Shown here piece after piece: positions 18,680 to 31,280 of a stretch of DNA of 64,000 nt. The first letter of the stretch is position 1, and the number at the start of each line of letters is the position of its first letter. This stretch comes from Lethocerus indicus. Its lineage: Eukaryota; Arthropoda; Insecta; Hemiptera; Belostomatidae. The position numbers and the translations under genes were made by a program. The stretch covers positions 42,042,230 through 42,106,229 of the forward strand of contig JACDQD010000001.1 in assembly GCA_019843655.1 (NCBI GenBank), in the 5' to 3' direction. Below the pieces are notes generated by a model. The model ran no database searches. It had not been told where the DNA came from and worked only from the letters and a program-made list of their open reading frames with translations.

Positions 18680-18880
18680 ATTCAACGCGGCGTAAAGATT
18701 ATGCTAGGCCCGCAGTGCATACAAGTTACAATGGTTTATTTTCTGAGTCCTACCGGTCTTCCGCGTGCTTCGTTGCAATTTTACTGTTAACTTGTATTGA
18801 AATAAATCACGCGGTTCAGAAAGAAGATGGCGGTCAGAAACAAACCGGTCTGGCAAAAAGGCAAAACCAGAGGAGCCAAA
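18680..18880 (+). repeat. Dispersed repeat family C, copy 1
   Basis: The core GATTATGCTAGGCCCGCAGT followed by GCATACAAGTTAC is nearly identical at 33138-33346, and in inverted, more diverged form at 38131, 43491 and 53561. The right end (GAAGATGGCGGTCAG, then ACCGGTCTGGCAAAA and CAGAGGAG) resembles the right module of family A. No frame of note. Probably a non-autonomous mobile element; neither ends nor target duplications are clear. Confidence 0.65.
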
Positions 18881-20602
18881 ATTGAAAGATAAATATTATT
18901 CCACGCTGCTGTCTACTGCCTTAAATAATCTTATTATTGCTAATCAAATTGTGAATTCATACTAAGAATGGAAAAATGTTGAATTTCACTGGGAAATATA
19001 ATATATATGTATGTTTGTATATATCGTGTATATGCATACCGAGCCTCTTCTTTAGGCACAAATTAGTCAAAGCCCTATTAGTCTGTCCGTGTATAGCCCA
19101 TGAAGTGGGTACTAGATGCTGATTGGCTGGATCCGGACTGGTCCTTCGCGATTGGTCAATTTGCACTGACCGTGTTCCCTTTCGGTCGATTTATTGGCCA
19201 TACCTTCCAGTATGAGGTATGTCCGATTCCTAACGCGTCAACCACCGAGCCCGTCCCGTTCCGTCTCTCCGCCCATTATGAAAATCCTCATCTCACCAAA
19301 AGTTGGGCATTTCAATTTCACATAACAGAGTTTATATACTGGCGCTAAACTATTCGGAACCGAACGTTCCCTTTGTCGCGGAATACGAAATAGTATTCGA
19401 TGCAACACAAAATTATAATGCGAAAATGCCGCTTGGATTATTACTCGGAAACCGGCATCTTCGAGATGACAAGAAATGGAATTTCAAATTGTATTTATTC
19501 GGTTATGTATTTACTCTTCGGGTGAAAGTTGCCCATGAGGCAAAAGTGGCTTTCTCATGTCAGTCGATTTAAGAGGACCCTTCTATTTTTCGTCAGCAGG
19601 ATTTATGATCGTCGTATTAATTCCGCTCATTGAGTAACCAAATTTTAAAATAACCATAGCACACATCGGTTCACCCCGAAGTAGAAAGTCAAGTGCTAGT
19701 GTAGACGGAAAATCTTAAATTATGCTCATACAGCATTCGGAGAATTTCGGATGAAATTCATGCGGTATAAATCTAGCCAAAGTTGAATTAAAGTATTTTT
19801 CGCAGTTTTGGAATATACTCCCACTCATTTTCTACCGTATATTCATGCTAGATTGGTCCGGCCATAGGAATAGATATGTTTTTCTCCGAAGAAATTCAAC
19901 GTTAACCGGGAATATTGGAGGACGCGAAGGCAATTTTTCACATGGGGGTCCGGGTTTCATAAAGGGAAAGTCCTCTCCCCACCACCCGTATAACTCACCC
20001 TTCCTTCAGTTCAACCGAATATTAATCTAGACTTCCCCTTCGTGGAATTTACGGGATAACTTCTGTTTTCTTGTTCAAATGAGTATACTATTTACTCAAG
20101 GCGATACGCTAGCGAAATCCAATGCGCGGAACAGCCTAGAAGAAGGAAACTATTGGAAAAAACGGATTCTTCAAATTAATCTTTATAATATATTTATAAA
20201 CTATTACATATAATAAATTAATATATAATGTAGAATATCTATTGGAAGGGATTTTACCCTTTCCTTCTGCCATAATTTAATTGATCATAATTAAATACTT
20301 GCAAACCTACACTTGCGGGCCTAGGGTAGAAAATCAATAGACTTTATTCGATACACCCTTTTTAAAAAATTTTCATTTACAATCCTACCATAAACTAGTT
20401 ATGCTATCAATGTAAGAAATTGTAAGCTATGCTCAAATTTAAAAATTCATAATCAAAATTTTAATAACTTAAAAAAATTAGTAATCCGAACAAGAAAATA
20501 TCGTAATAGGTGCTGAAATATTATACTGAATATTAGTTAAATTGATGCTTTATTCTCCCTTATTATTTTAAACAATTCTCATTCCATAAATAGGAACAGT
20601 AG

Positions 20603-20606
<4 letters not shown>
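18881..20606. other. Non-coding stretch
   Basis: Frames up to 89 codons (19303-19572) match nothing known. The palindromic GGAAGGG...CCCTTTCC motif at 20241-20269 is listed separately. Nothing else is recognised. Confidence 0.45.
20241..20269. repeat. Hairpin motif, copy 1 of a 29-bp pair
   Basis: ATTGGAAGGG followed by (A/T)TTTTACCC and TTTCCTTCTG recurs at 63839-63867 with one difference. GGAAGGG(T) can pair with (A)CCCTTTCC, so both copies form the same hairpin. Flanks are unrelated except for AT-richness. Confidence 0.6.

Positions 20607-20676
<70 letters not shown>
20607..20676. repeat. (AT)n microsatellite
   Basis: About 35 uninterrupted AT units. Confidence 0.95.
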
Positions 20677-20677
<1 letters not shown>

Positions 20678-22752
20678 AAACTGCTGTTTCAACAATTCGG
20701 AGTCACACGCGGGAACAGCATTGCCATGCCACAACGTCGTTTTTGCTGTTCCCAGGGTTTTTTGCTTGAGATCGGTGCCTACCCCCCTTACCAATCATAT
20801 CCCTGAACAGTTACGCAGGCTCAACATATGTTACAAAATCTGTAGCCAGCCCCGCGCGATTTTCTTTTACAACCGGCAACGCCATATTACTTCATTCATT
20901 TTTATCGTTTCAATTCAATCATCTCGAGTGTAATTTTTAAAAATAATTCCTTGACGTCGAATATCGGCGGGGATTTATTTCTGAACTTTTTCCGGAAGCT
21001 TATGTAATTTTTCAGTATTTTCAAAAATGTTTCAATAGTTTAAAATAAAGTAACACGAATTTAAACTATTTTAATTTTAACCAACGATTTTAAAATCCCT
21101 AACAAATAACTCATCGAAATGAAGAAAATTCCGAGGAAAAATAACATTTTTGGATGGCCTGTTTAGGATCAAGGGAAGCCGACATCTTGCCACTGTCATG
21201 TTGAAATACGAATTTACGTTGATTACGAATATTCGTTCTTTTTTTTTTAATTTCATCCCGCATAAAAACCCACACAAGTAATTAGGGGCCAACAATAAGT
21301 ACAATTCCGACATGAGAATAACGCCGTTGGAATAGGGCTCGGAGTGGCGATTCATTTTCATTCCTCTGAAATTACACTCCGGGCCCGGATAAGAGCGGCC
21401 ACTTGTTAAGAGCACAGTGGCGCTCTTCAACCGGCCCAAACTAGCGCACGGCACTGTGTACCTTTTGATGAGGGATGGCGGAGGTGGAAAACAAATTTCT
21501 TTTATTTTCGTTACAAATGGCACAATAAAAAATTCCACCCTCCACCTGCCCACTCGATCCCTTTCCGCCGCTGGTTAATATTTCCTAATTGCCGAATACG
21601 TTTTCGGCCGTTCCTTTTATTAAAAATTCCGGTTTTCTCGCCGTTCCGGGAATGAAATTTGTTCGGCCGTTCGTAAACCGGCGAAGGTAAACCCCGGTAC
21701 TGGGTCCGAGATCCGCTGACCGGAAAAGCGGATTAGGGACGAGCCGGAGATTACGGAATTACAGTTTTTTTTCCTACCAGAAAAGTCTGTTAACTAAACC
21801 GAAAGATCCGTCGGAAGTAAAAGAAACATTCGGAAGATTGCCATAAAGTTGTTCCGAGCTGATGAATACACGAAAATTAGTTTATGTTGTACTTATTTGG
21901 TGGTGCAATCTTCAGTCTCGAACGACATGTTCGAAGATGAATGTATTGTTGCCTATTAAGTAGATACGCTTTAATCGAAAAAAATGTAAAGTATTTCCAA
22001 TATTAACGAGTATTTAGGGGTTCGACTCCAAAGCGTAATGGTATCAAATATTTTTTCTTTTTATTTTGAGACACGGCTATAATTCTTAATATTTAGTCAC
22101 AGTACTTTAAGTAGTTACGCTATAATTACAAGAAATAATAGAGCACAATACTAGTGTAATGTTATTATAATACGTGAACACAGTTATTTTAATCTCAGAT
22201 GAGGCCAACTGTAACAAATTTCGTTCTTTGTGTATTTTCATCCCCTTTTTATATACGGGGCCGAACTGAATTATCCGGATTGTTGATAAAACACAATGCT
22301 CAGGATTCCGGATCGATCCGGAAGTGGGGCCGAATGGAAATATTGTCCGGAGACACGGACTAACACATTGGGGGCCGGAAAGGGCGGACACTTCAAAGGG
22401 GGGCAGGAATATCCGAGCAGTGTTTGTTGCCCACTTGGAATGCAACAAGGGACTATATGGGGCCGGCGTAGGGCCATACTCACCGCTACACGTCTTTTAT
22501 CTACCGGCCGAAGAACGGACAAATTCAACATTACGATAATATGTTGATAATACCCATATTGGCAGTTTCCGGTCCTTTTTTGTAGTGATGCCTAATGTTT
22601 TCATCTGATATATATATGTTTCGAAGAAGGGTTTAATCAGTAACAGAGATATACATTGGGACTAACCAGCATGTCGTCCCAGAAACTACTGCCTCCTCCT
22701 TTATTACGTTATCCTTTTATGCATACACAAAAAAAATACTAAAGAGTAAAAG
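20677..22752. other. Non-coding stretch
   Basis: The longest frame is 158 codons on the minus strand (21077-21553); its translation shows no domain I recognise. Overlapping frames at 22107-22547 on both strands are mutually exclusive and look like chance. No repeat copy recognised. Confidence 0.45.
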
Positions 22753-23571
22753 TTATTCCTATGTTGGTAGTTATTTCTTTAGTGGTCTCGACACGAAGAA
22801 ATGGAATAAATTTTAATATTCAGAAGTTATATTAACTTTGTTCCAATACATGTACATTAAAACAGTCTTCAGGAAGGTTTGTGCAATGGTAGATAAGGTG
22901 ATGGCCATTCGCCATCTCCTGTCTAAAACACATGATTTATGGTTTTTTTTTATATTTTGATTTGATGGTTTTTTTCAGTATGTTCATAATAATAAAATAT
23001 ACTTTACCATTTTTATGAATGTGTATAAATTTAAGAATCTGGAGTTGTTGACATGTTTCAAATTTTTCATTATTATCACCAAGATTTCTCATGAATTATG
23101 AGAATACATTCTTAAATTTATGTACACTCTCAGAACAGATAAAATAAATTTTGTATATAAGTAAAATAAATTTATATATATATAAAATATCTAAAAGTTG
23201 TAATATATATAATTCATGAGCAAAATATGTGCTGAGTAGATTTTTTTAGAACTCATCGCGCTGTTACAGGCATACTAAGTCCGCTACACATACACGTTAT
23301 GATGGCTTAGTTTTAGTGCCTGAAGTTTCCCACAATTTAACTATTTTATATCCTGTGATCCGTTTGGCGCTTTCAATTTCAAATTAAATCATGTGTTTTA
23401 GACAGGAGATGGCGAATGGCCTTCACCTTATCTACCATTGCACTAACCTTCCAGAAGATTGTTTTAATGTACATATATTGGAACAAAGTTAATATAACTT
23501 CTGAAAATTAAAATGTATACCATTTCTTCTTGTCGAGACAACTAAAAAAATAACTACGAATATCGGAATAA
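22753..23571. mobile_element. Palindromic DNA element with about 188-bp inverted ends
   Basis: 22753-22940 and 23385-23571 are inverted copies of each other. Landmarks: TTATTCC at the tips; GTCTCGACA(C/A)GAAGAAATGG; AAGTTATATTAACTTTGTTCC; GTAGATAAGGTGA(T/A)GGCCATTC; CATCTCCTGTCTAAAACACATGAT at the inner edge (split here for length). The interior (22941-23384) is AT-rich with a further inverted pair around 23020-23037 and 23107-23125, and no transposase frame. This fits a non-autonomous DNA transposon or foldback element. Arms have diverged by scattered point changes, so it is not new. Target duplications are unclear because the outer tips fade into AT-rich DNA. Confidence 0.8.
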
Positions 23572-25654
23572 ATCTTTAATAAAGTTTTTTATTTAATTAT
23601 ATAAAAGGTAGTCTCATACTTGCCAAGTGTTTAAGGCTATTGGTTGAGAACATAATTTTAAAAAGTTAAATGCCTAGGGGAAATACGCTTGGAGTGAATA
23701 ATGAGGCGCGGTCGGGGAATGTGTTAAGTGGCTAGGACGGTAGTGTAGAGGAGAGGTATATGGGGAATCGCATGTTGCGGGCTCGGTGTGCAAACAGTGT
23801 CGGAGCCGGGGCGGGATCCCAATTTACAAGGGCCTACTTTAAACTGATTCGATTAGGGCCCCCGGAGTTATGTCTGTTTCTCATGCGTGTCCACTCCAGT
23901 CTCACACGGCCAGCTCTAATTGCCGTTAACTGCCCGCCGCTTCAATCTCCGATCCCCACCCCCCCACCGCTCGAAAGCCACCACCACCCTCACGCTCCGC
24001 CTTCGTTTCTGATAAATAATTAAGTTCGGGAACCGCGCACCGAAAGTCAACAGTTTGAATAAAGAAAGCAGCTTCGATTGACAATACGTAACCGGACCGC
24101 GGAATTGAGATTGATTAAAAAGTCGCAATTCAGCGGCGGGGATATGGAAGAAATTATTAAGAAATAACGAATAAAAATGTACAGACGACAGGATTTTCCA
24201 GAACCGGACCCATTTACCAATTGAAAATCAAGTGTAGAACTTGGGGCTACACTGGGATAGAAGATGGTATCCACGTTACAAGACTTTTTTTCTCATTTTA
24301 TTTTAAATCACGACTACAATTTTGAAACTTATATTTAATAACTGTGTAATTTGATTTGTCAAAAATTTCCATCACTAGGTTCTGTTATCGAGTCTATCAC
24401 GTCACCAATTAATATACCAAAATTGCACAATAATAACTTGTTTGTACAAAAATAAAAGAACAAAGTAACTTTTAGAGAAAGTAACGGGTAGAGAACTTTT
24501 TTTAAGGAAACATTCCGCGAATTGTAATCCGTAATAAGGCCGAATCTGATTTTACAGTAACACTATTATTGCCAATATAGTGAGACTTAACGTGCAAGGA
24601 TGTTAACGCGCTCGGGTTCATTTCTAAAAGATAAGTCATCAACCCAATTTTATTCGCTGTGCTTACAGTCGAGTGTTATTTTCCGTTCGGGTACGATATC
24701 CATCAATTGCCATCTGTGTAAACAGCTCTCCGGCTACATTATTATGTGGGCGTTCGTATAGGAAAGGGACGCGGTTTAGGGTTTTTTTCTTGGTTTTTTT
24801 GTTATTTCCGAAACCCGAACGCCCACCGGCCGGAGCCGTTCGTTGTCCGCAATTTTCAGTTCAATATTTGAGTGGGCGGGGGCGGGGGGTTCGGCATGTG
24901 ACTCCGCCGAGGCATTAATCATCGGGGCCCGGAACACGAGCGACAATTAATGTTGGCGTCCGACAGCGAGATGTTTTTGGGGGGGGAGGCGCGACTCGAT
25001 GTATTTTTCGTTCAAGTTTCGACGGGCCCCGGTCGGCCCTTTCGGCCGTCCGGAAGTGACTCTCCGAGCGGCGGTGAGGGAAAATATAGTTCGCGGAAAT
25101 GTCGTTAGGAACTGGCGATATATTTTCGACAGCATTTTTCAATTCTCAGGGCACTTGAGATTGAAGAAATCGAATTGAGCCACGATTTTCTTTTTTCTTG
25201 CCCTTTTATCTAATCAACCTTTATAGTTGTCATGGATGCGATCGTCAGTCTTTTGTTTAAATGGAGCCCAAAGTATCGAAACTCCTTCTGGGTATGTCGT
25301 TAAAACATAAATTAGGACACGTCGTTGTCTGAAGTTCTTATTTCGTTATCGATCCGCATGGTTGATCTGCTGAATATACACCGGTAAATCGGACAAAAAA
25401 TAATTCAAAATGAAATTATAAAATATGAGCCAAACATTTACGCGCTGAAGGAAAAATCAAATTTGATCGATTGATAAATAGGGAACATACTGCCGAACTG
25501 CCAATATCATCAATATCAAGGTTGGTAAGACCTACGAGCGCCTGATGGAAAATCGCCTTTAATTATTCATCGGGAACTGCGATTGGAAAAAGCGGATCGT
25601 TCGGGGACTGTGCCCTCAATCGGTTATCGTAGAATAACCGATAAGGACGATTAA

Positions 25655-25749
<95 letters not shown>

Positions 25750-27935
25750 GTTTTTGCTGTTTTAGCGATTTGAATATCGATAATATTTAGGGACGCTTTG
25801 TTGTTCACGGTTTTACTCCTGGAACCCGAACATTATTTTCGTATCGGGCGCTTCCCCCCCCCCCCACAGGGCCGTTAACGGATAATACAGGGTTTTTTCG
25901 TATTTTCTAGCCGAGTCTGAGCCAAGAGTTGTCTCTCTGGCAAGGGGTGAGTAGAACTCAGGGGATGTCAAGTGATTCGTTGGCAGATCTCGACAGAAGC
26001 CGCACTTGTCAAGTACAGTCGCGTTTCCAGTTTAATATAAAGCATTTAAAGCCCCTCCCCCGAGTGGGGGGGCTGGGAGGATTTAACGCGTCTTAAATGC
26101 CGACTCTGAGCCGTTACCAAATTTTTCTGTTAAAAGGCTCCCGGGGGGTAAGCAGTCGTATGGTTACCATGTTACAGCTCCCTGCAGTCGCAGCTGGCAC
26201 CTCCTTGAATTTATTGAAAGGCGATTATTTATTTTGCAATTCTTTTTTTTAGGAGTACCATTTCGGTTATTACTCAATTCGTAATCAATTTTATCCAAAA
26301 ATAGTCAACAATTCGAATAAATGGAGTGAATTTACAATCGTATTGAAAGTACGATAATATACAAAAAGATAAAAATATTGGGTTATGATGTACCCATATA
26401 TCGAAAATTGTTTGGTACCGAAGATATTTCACATGGTTTTCAAAGCATGTACGGGATATATTTAGCTCACTCGCTGTCTCTCCTGTTGTACTATGGCGAT
26501 ATGGACTTTCTTTAGTTGTCATCAACTTCGACCGGAAGTGTCCTCCGGAAAAAGCTCCTCGCCTTTTAGTGAAAAAAATTTAACGAACCGGTTTTTACAC
26601 TGACGTTCCTTCAAGGCTTCATCGCCGTACACGGTGCATAACGTTTTATGAAATTGCGATGAATTTTTACCTTTATGAAAATAAAAAAGGCAAAATATGA
26701 CGATAGTGTGCCTTTTTGTGTTTCAATTTATGTTAATAGATACTATTAAACAGACCGGTGCAAGTTTGCTGCCGAATGTTTCGTAGAGTATCAAGTAATA
26801 GCATATCAGAAGACCTTATCAGTTCTAATATGTAAACATGGCAAGTTAAATTGTCTATCTGCACTGACGGTGGATAAATTTTTATCTCGGTTCGGACAAA
26901 ATGACTTGGAAATGTTATTTATGTAAAGATATGAATAGCATTCTCGCACATATTCTCTAATAGGAAATAAGAATCTAGTCCTGGTAAGGGTGATTTTTTT
27001 CAGTCGTCCTTTTTTGTTCATTGCATCGATTAAACTTGTATGGTTATCGCTCCACACCTTCTTATCTCGGTCGGGCTGAATGAAGCCATTGTTCTCTCAA
27101 GTACACGATCGGCCGGTCCTCAGAACGAGACCAGTCTGAGACCGCGCTTTCTAGACTAAGATACTTTCAGCAATAACTTTCACAAGATGTCATCTAGTGC
27201 TCCTGCCAACGGGCCCAATGTAACTGCAATTATAGTTTCAATTTTATTGTTTCACTTAATCTCGTTTGCTCCGCGACTTCTCCGACTCGTTTCATATCGT
27301 GAAACATTTATACCATTATTGTTTAACGTCTGGCGAGGAGACGGACGGCTCGGTAGGAGAGAGAAGAGGAAAAAGAAAATACCCTAATCTGTACGGCGGG
27401 CCACGCAGACACTAGGGACGAAGACAAAAAAGAAGTGATTATATTATAAATTATAAATTGACCGCGTCACTGTCAGAGCGACTCCCGATCCTCCCTCGTT
27501 TAGTAAAAAAATACTATTTTTATATACAGACTCCGAAAACAGATTGCCCAGTACAGGAGCGTAAACCGATCCCGAAGAGTTTTAATCAACGCAAAGATGG
27601 ACAAAGATTTTACCTGTCGAAAGGCAGAGATAAGGTGATTATATTTCTCGATGCTCCAGAAAACTTAAATGAAAATTTCTCCGGAAAAAGCCGCCATCAA
27701 AACGATAAGAATTTAACCATTTTTATTTTTCAGTCGATTGCTACCGTCCACCGAGACAGCGAACACAGGGGGAATAGGCTGTACTCGAACCTCCTAGCAG
27801 GACCCACCCAGGCATTGGGCCGACGAGGAAGGTAATTGTACCATTATTAGGGTTCAATTGTTTCCCGCTTTTGAGATAGCCGCCCACCGTGTTAGGCTAA
27901 CAATAGACTGTCGTTATTTATATTTGACCCTTCTT
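23572..27935. other. Non-coding stretch
   Basis: No known protein. A weak tRNA-like pattern lies at 23729-23790 (see findings). GC-rich patches occur at 23750-24000 and 24780-25100, and a C11 run at 25853. A 66-codon frame at 27187-27387 has a hydrophobic stretch but no homologue I know. An exon-like segment 27735-27831 is bounded by TTTTTCAG and AAGGTAATT, without supporting coding evidence. Confidence 0.45.
25656..25748. repeat. Compound (TA)n(GT)n microsatellite
   Basis: About 24 TA units pass directly into about 22 GT units. Alternating purine-pyrimidine DNA of this length can adopt Z-DNA or cruciform forms. Confidence 0.95.
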
Positions 27936-28470
27936 CATGATTTTTTAGACTGTGTTTTTTAGACACAAGAATAATCAGCAGACCGTGCTCCAAAGGAGCC
28001 TGACACCGCGCCTAGGGAGGCCAGAGAGCCCGTGACAGTTGACTCAAGCCCATTAGTAGGCCCACTAATTATAAACTATAAACGCAATTATTTGTTTATT
28101 TCAAAATCTACCCACCTGCGATATATAAGAAGCAATCGATTTGTATATACTTTCCTAATGTCATATTGTAACTACTCCGTAATTAGTGATATAAGTCTAA
28201 CTGTAGATTGTATTTATCTCCGCCTCATTATTTTTTAGACTCCAGCGTCCCAAGACAGAACTAGAGGCAGTGGTTCAAAGAACCCCCTGCTGACACATCG
28301 CCCAACGAAACAATTGAGCCTGGGATCGTTGAGTTACCAAACCCAATAATTGTAAGTATAAATACAAATCTACGATAGTATCTACTCTATAATCAGTGAT
28401 ATAAGGTTAAATACACTATATTCATTTTTTTTTATCCCTCCCTAATGATTTTTACAGACTGGTGTGGTAT
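27936..28470 (+). repeat. Diverged tandem duplication with splice-like borders
   Basis: Unit 1 starts at 27936 and unit 2 at 28225; a third start-like motif lies at 28443. Each begins with a T-rich tract ending in TTTTTTAGAC or TTTTTACAGAC. The units share CTGACAC(C/A)xCGCC in the middle and GTGATATAAG towards the end. Unit 2 has a consensus donor (AATT|GTAAGTAT, near 28348) where unit 1 reads AATTATAAACTAT. A further donor ACT|GTAAGTAA follows at 28471. Translations contain stops, so these are not proven exons. They may be duplicated intronic or exonic DNA of an unseen gene, or transposon pieces. Confidence 0.45.
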
Positions 28471-28477
28471 ACTGTAA

Positions 28478-31185
28478 GTAATTCTGTTTCGGATCGGATT
28501 GGCTTTTCGAGTAATATAATATAATATAATTATATATATTTACGTGTCGAATATTAATGTCAAATAGTTTCACAACACTATGATATTTTTCTGATCTAAA
28601 TTAGTTGGTACGACTTCGATTTCTGGACCAGAAATTTATTGGTACGATGTATATTTGTGCCCATATGTTGAATCCCGTCAGCATGGTCAATTCTACCTTA
28701 GTGTCGGATAACGATAGGTTTAAATAAAGTCGGACTATAACGCCCATGTAAACGTTTATTTTTTCCCCTCAGTGCTTATATAGCGACATTATGCTAGGTA
28801 TGCAGTTATGCGCTTAAGTAAACCATTATCAATGACTAACAATTGACTTAAACACTGAACCTGACATCCGGTCATGAGTGTTTTGAAAAATTTCGTATTG
28901 ACACTGGTAAGTGGTCGATAAGGTAAGATGAAGTCATGAAATCGACATTATGAAAGAGTTATAATCCTATACGGGAGCACAACAATGAGTGGCTTACTCA
29001 GGGCGTGGCTATGAATAGGTTACGAAATCGCGACGAAAACATTGTCTGAAGTTATGCGGAGTAAATTTAGGGTACTGACAGAAGCCCGCGTAGTTCATAA
29101 CTCTCTAAATCAGGAAAGAAATAAACGTGGAAGTCAGTTCGGAATTTAAATTCGTATTGCTTTTCTCGTACTCGTAATTTAAAACAAGTTGTGCATAATA
29201 AATAATAATAATTTTTCGTAAATTCGTCGTTTATATTACCAATACTGCATGTACAAGGGGACTCCCGTCCGTTGGTATATTAATTATTGTCAGGAGGGTA
29301 CTACACATAACCCTTATATTAAAAAAATAGTGCATAAACTACTTAATATTTGCATGTTCTGTAAATTCAGTCCTATTTGGTTCTCGTTAATTGTCGAGTC
29401 GTCACTGCCGCCAGACCCCTTTTGTAAACAAATTTTCCGTTTAACGACTTGTAACCTCGTAACGTTCCTATTTAAGGGTGAAATATAAGAGATATCCGAG
29501 CGATAAAAATGGGAAATGGACGGGGAAAGATGATAAAATGCGACGGGGCGGATGTGGAAAACGTCGAACCATGTCGGATGTCCGACCGAATAAGGAGCTT
29601 AGAGCTGAGTACTTTAGACCGTGTGTAGGAGGCCAACCTGATCTTCTTTCCGAAACGAGGCTTTAGGATTATAATAGGAACAGATTAACCGGAATTCTAT
29701 TTGTTGCCGCATTTCTCGGACAAATAAGTTGTACAAACGAGGCACTTATCAGTGGAAGATATAAACGATTCTACCGTTTAAACCTATTATAATTACAATC
29801 TACAATTATCTACAATCTACAATTATCTACAATCCACAATTATAATTGTATAATCGCGTAAAGTTTATTCAATTTTGTATAACCAATCGATTAAAGAGTT
29901 GAATAGAGATACAGCGAATATTAAACAAAAAAATAATAATATGGACGAACAAATTTTACGAACAAATTCCTAGTGCCAATAAAGTACCGATATGCCATAC
30001 TCTGTAGAAAAGTAGCGAAATATAAAATATTATTGAATTGTATTCAAACGCTTTATATATTCCAGTTCCTAATTAAATGATAGGAGATAAAGTCTACCGC
30101 TGTTCATCGAACTCAGGATTAGCGAATCACGCACGACCAATTAACACGTCGGAATTCACGCACGATTAGTCTCCGCTACTGGAATTTAAATACCTAAAAT
30201 AACGTCGGCTTTTGTAAGCGGAATTATATTTGTTTACAGCGGGTTTTCTACATGCTCAAGTATTGTCCCGTTTATACCGAATTACCGAGTGAAACATAAA
30301 TATATTGTTATCATTTTTCGTTTGTTTGAGCCCGACGTCATTTTGTTTTTCAGAACAGTGTATGGTAGAGAAATTATAAATTGAACACGAGTTAAGCCAT
30401 CCGTCGACTCAAATTTTGCGTTAATGGTATTTCCCATAAATTCGAATAGGTAAACAACTACAATATAAACAGGATGATATATTCCACTACGATCACCAAT
30501 TTGTAAGAACTTATCTTTTACATTCAGTACGTTAATAATTGATTGGTCGATACTTGCAACTGCAAGAAAATATTTTCTGCTGCTCTAGAATCGAACGTCT
30601 GGTCCAACCCTCCGAGCTATGCCGGACCTCGGAGTTTTTTGGCGACATAAAATTGGCTGATTTACCGGCAAAACTGGGCCAACACTTTCTAAATCTCCGT
30701 AATAACTTTAAATAAAAAATACCGTGTTCCCCGTCAATGACAGTACTGCGAACAATTCTTTAAAGGGATATTTTAATTTTCAAATTTGTTTTCTTTATCT
30801 CTTTTTCTGTTTTATTTTGTCCAAGCCGCCCACGGTATTTCTGAGACAAAATTTAAATTCGTTATCGATTGGGAGCTCCCATAAATACTGAATATTTCCG
30901 GTCGGAATAAATAATTTTCCTGGCGGCGGAAAAGCAAAGGCAAGCTCCGGCGGGGAGTTAACCGATTTCGCTGAACAAACACAGATACAACCGTCGGATT
31001 TAATGTAATTACAGACGCGGTAAATTAGAAAATAATTACGCCGGATAATTACGTTCCTGGGGTTGTTAACTTATCTTTCGGAGGTTGCGTTTTAACCAGG
31101 TTAAACTCTTGTCAAAGCTTAAGGTGTAGGGACTGTTAAATACCAGAAGTGGAGTATGTTAGTACCCCTGTGTGTATATTGCGTA

Positions 31186-31190
<5 letters not shown>
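28478..31190. other. Non-coding stretch
   Basis: No recognisable gene. It holds a 17-bp tandem minisatellite at about 29795-29840 and AT-rich unique-looking DNA. Frames below 80 codons match nothing known. Confidence 0.45.
29795..29842. repeat. 17-bp tandem minisatellite
   Basis: The unit ACAATCTACAATTATCT is repeated about 2.5 times with one base change in the last unit. Confidence 0.75.

Positions 31191-31277
<87 letters not shown>
31191..31277. repeat. Compound (AC)n(AT)n microsatellite
   Basis: About 13 AC units pass into about 30 AT units. Open frames reported across it would encode only Tyr-Ile or Thr-His repeats and are not genes. Confidence 0.95.

Positions 31278-31280
<3 letters not shown>

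Noticed and set aside
20579..20794. Frames encoding Tyr-Ile repeats, also at 25563-25808 and 31119-31365
   Set aside because: They are translations of (AT)n and (AC)n microsatellites.
21077..21553. 158-codon minus-strand frame
   Set aside because: No domain or motif recognised, internal low-complexity stretches (PPPP, KKKE), and it lies in otherwise unannotatable DNA.
22010..22035. B-box-like GGGGTTCGACTCC
   Set aside because: No A box or cloverleaf upstream.
27187..27387. A 66-codon plus-strand frame starting MSSSAPANG with a hydrophobic stretch VTAIIVSILLFHLISF
   Set aside because: It has an ATG and a possible membrane segment but no family resemblance, promoter or conserved neighbour. 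Length is within chance for this window.
30581..30640. tRNA-like minus-strand pattern TAGCTCGGAGGGTTGG then GTTCGATTC
   Set aside because: The A-like and B-like boxes are only about 22 nt apart and there is no acceptor stem or anticodon arm. At most a deleted SINE relic.
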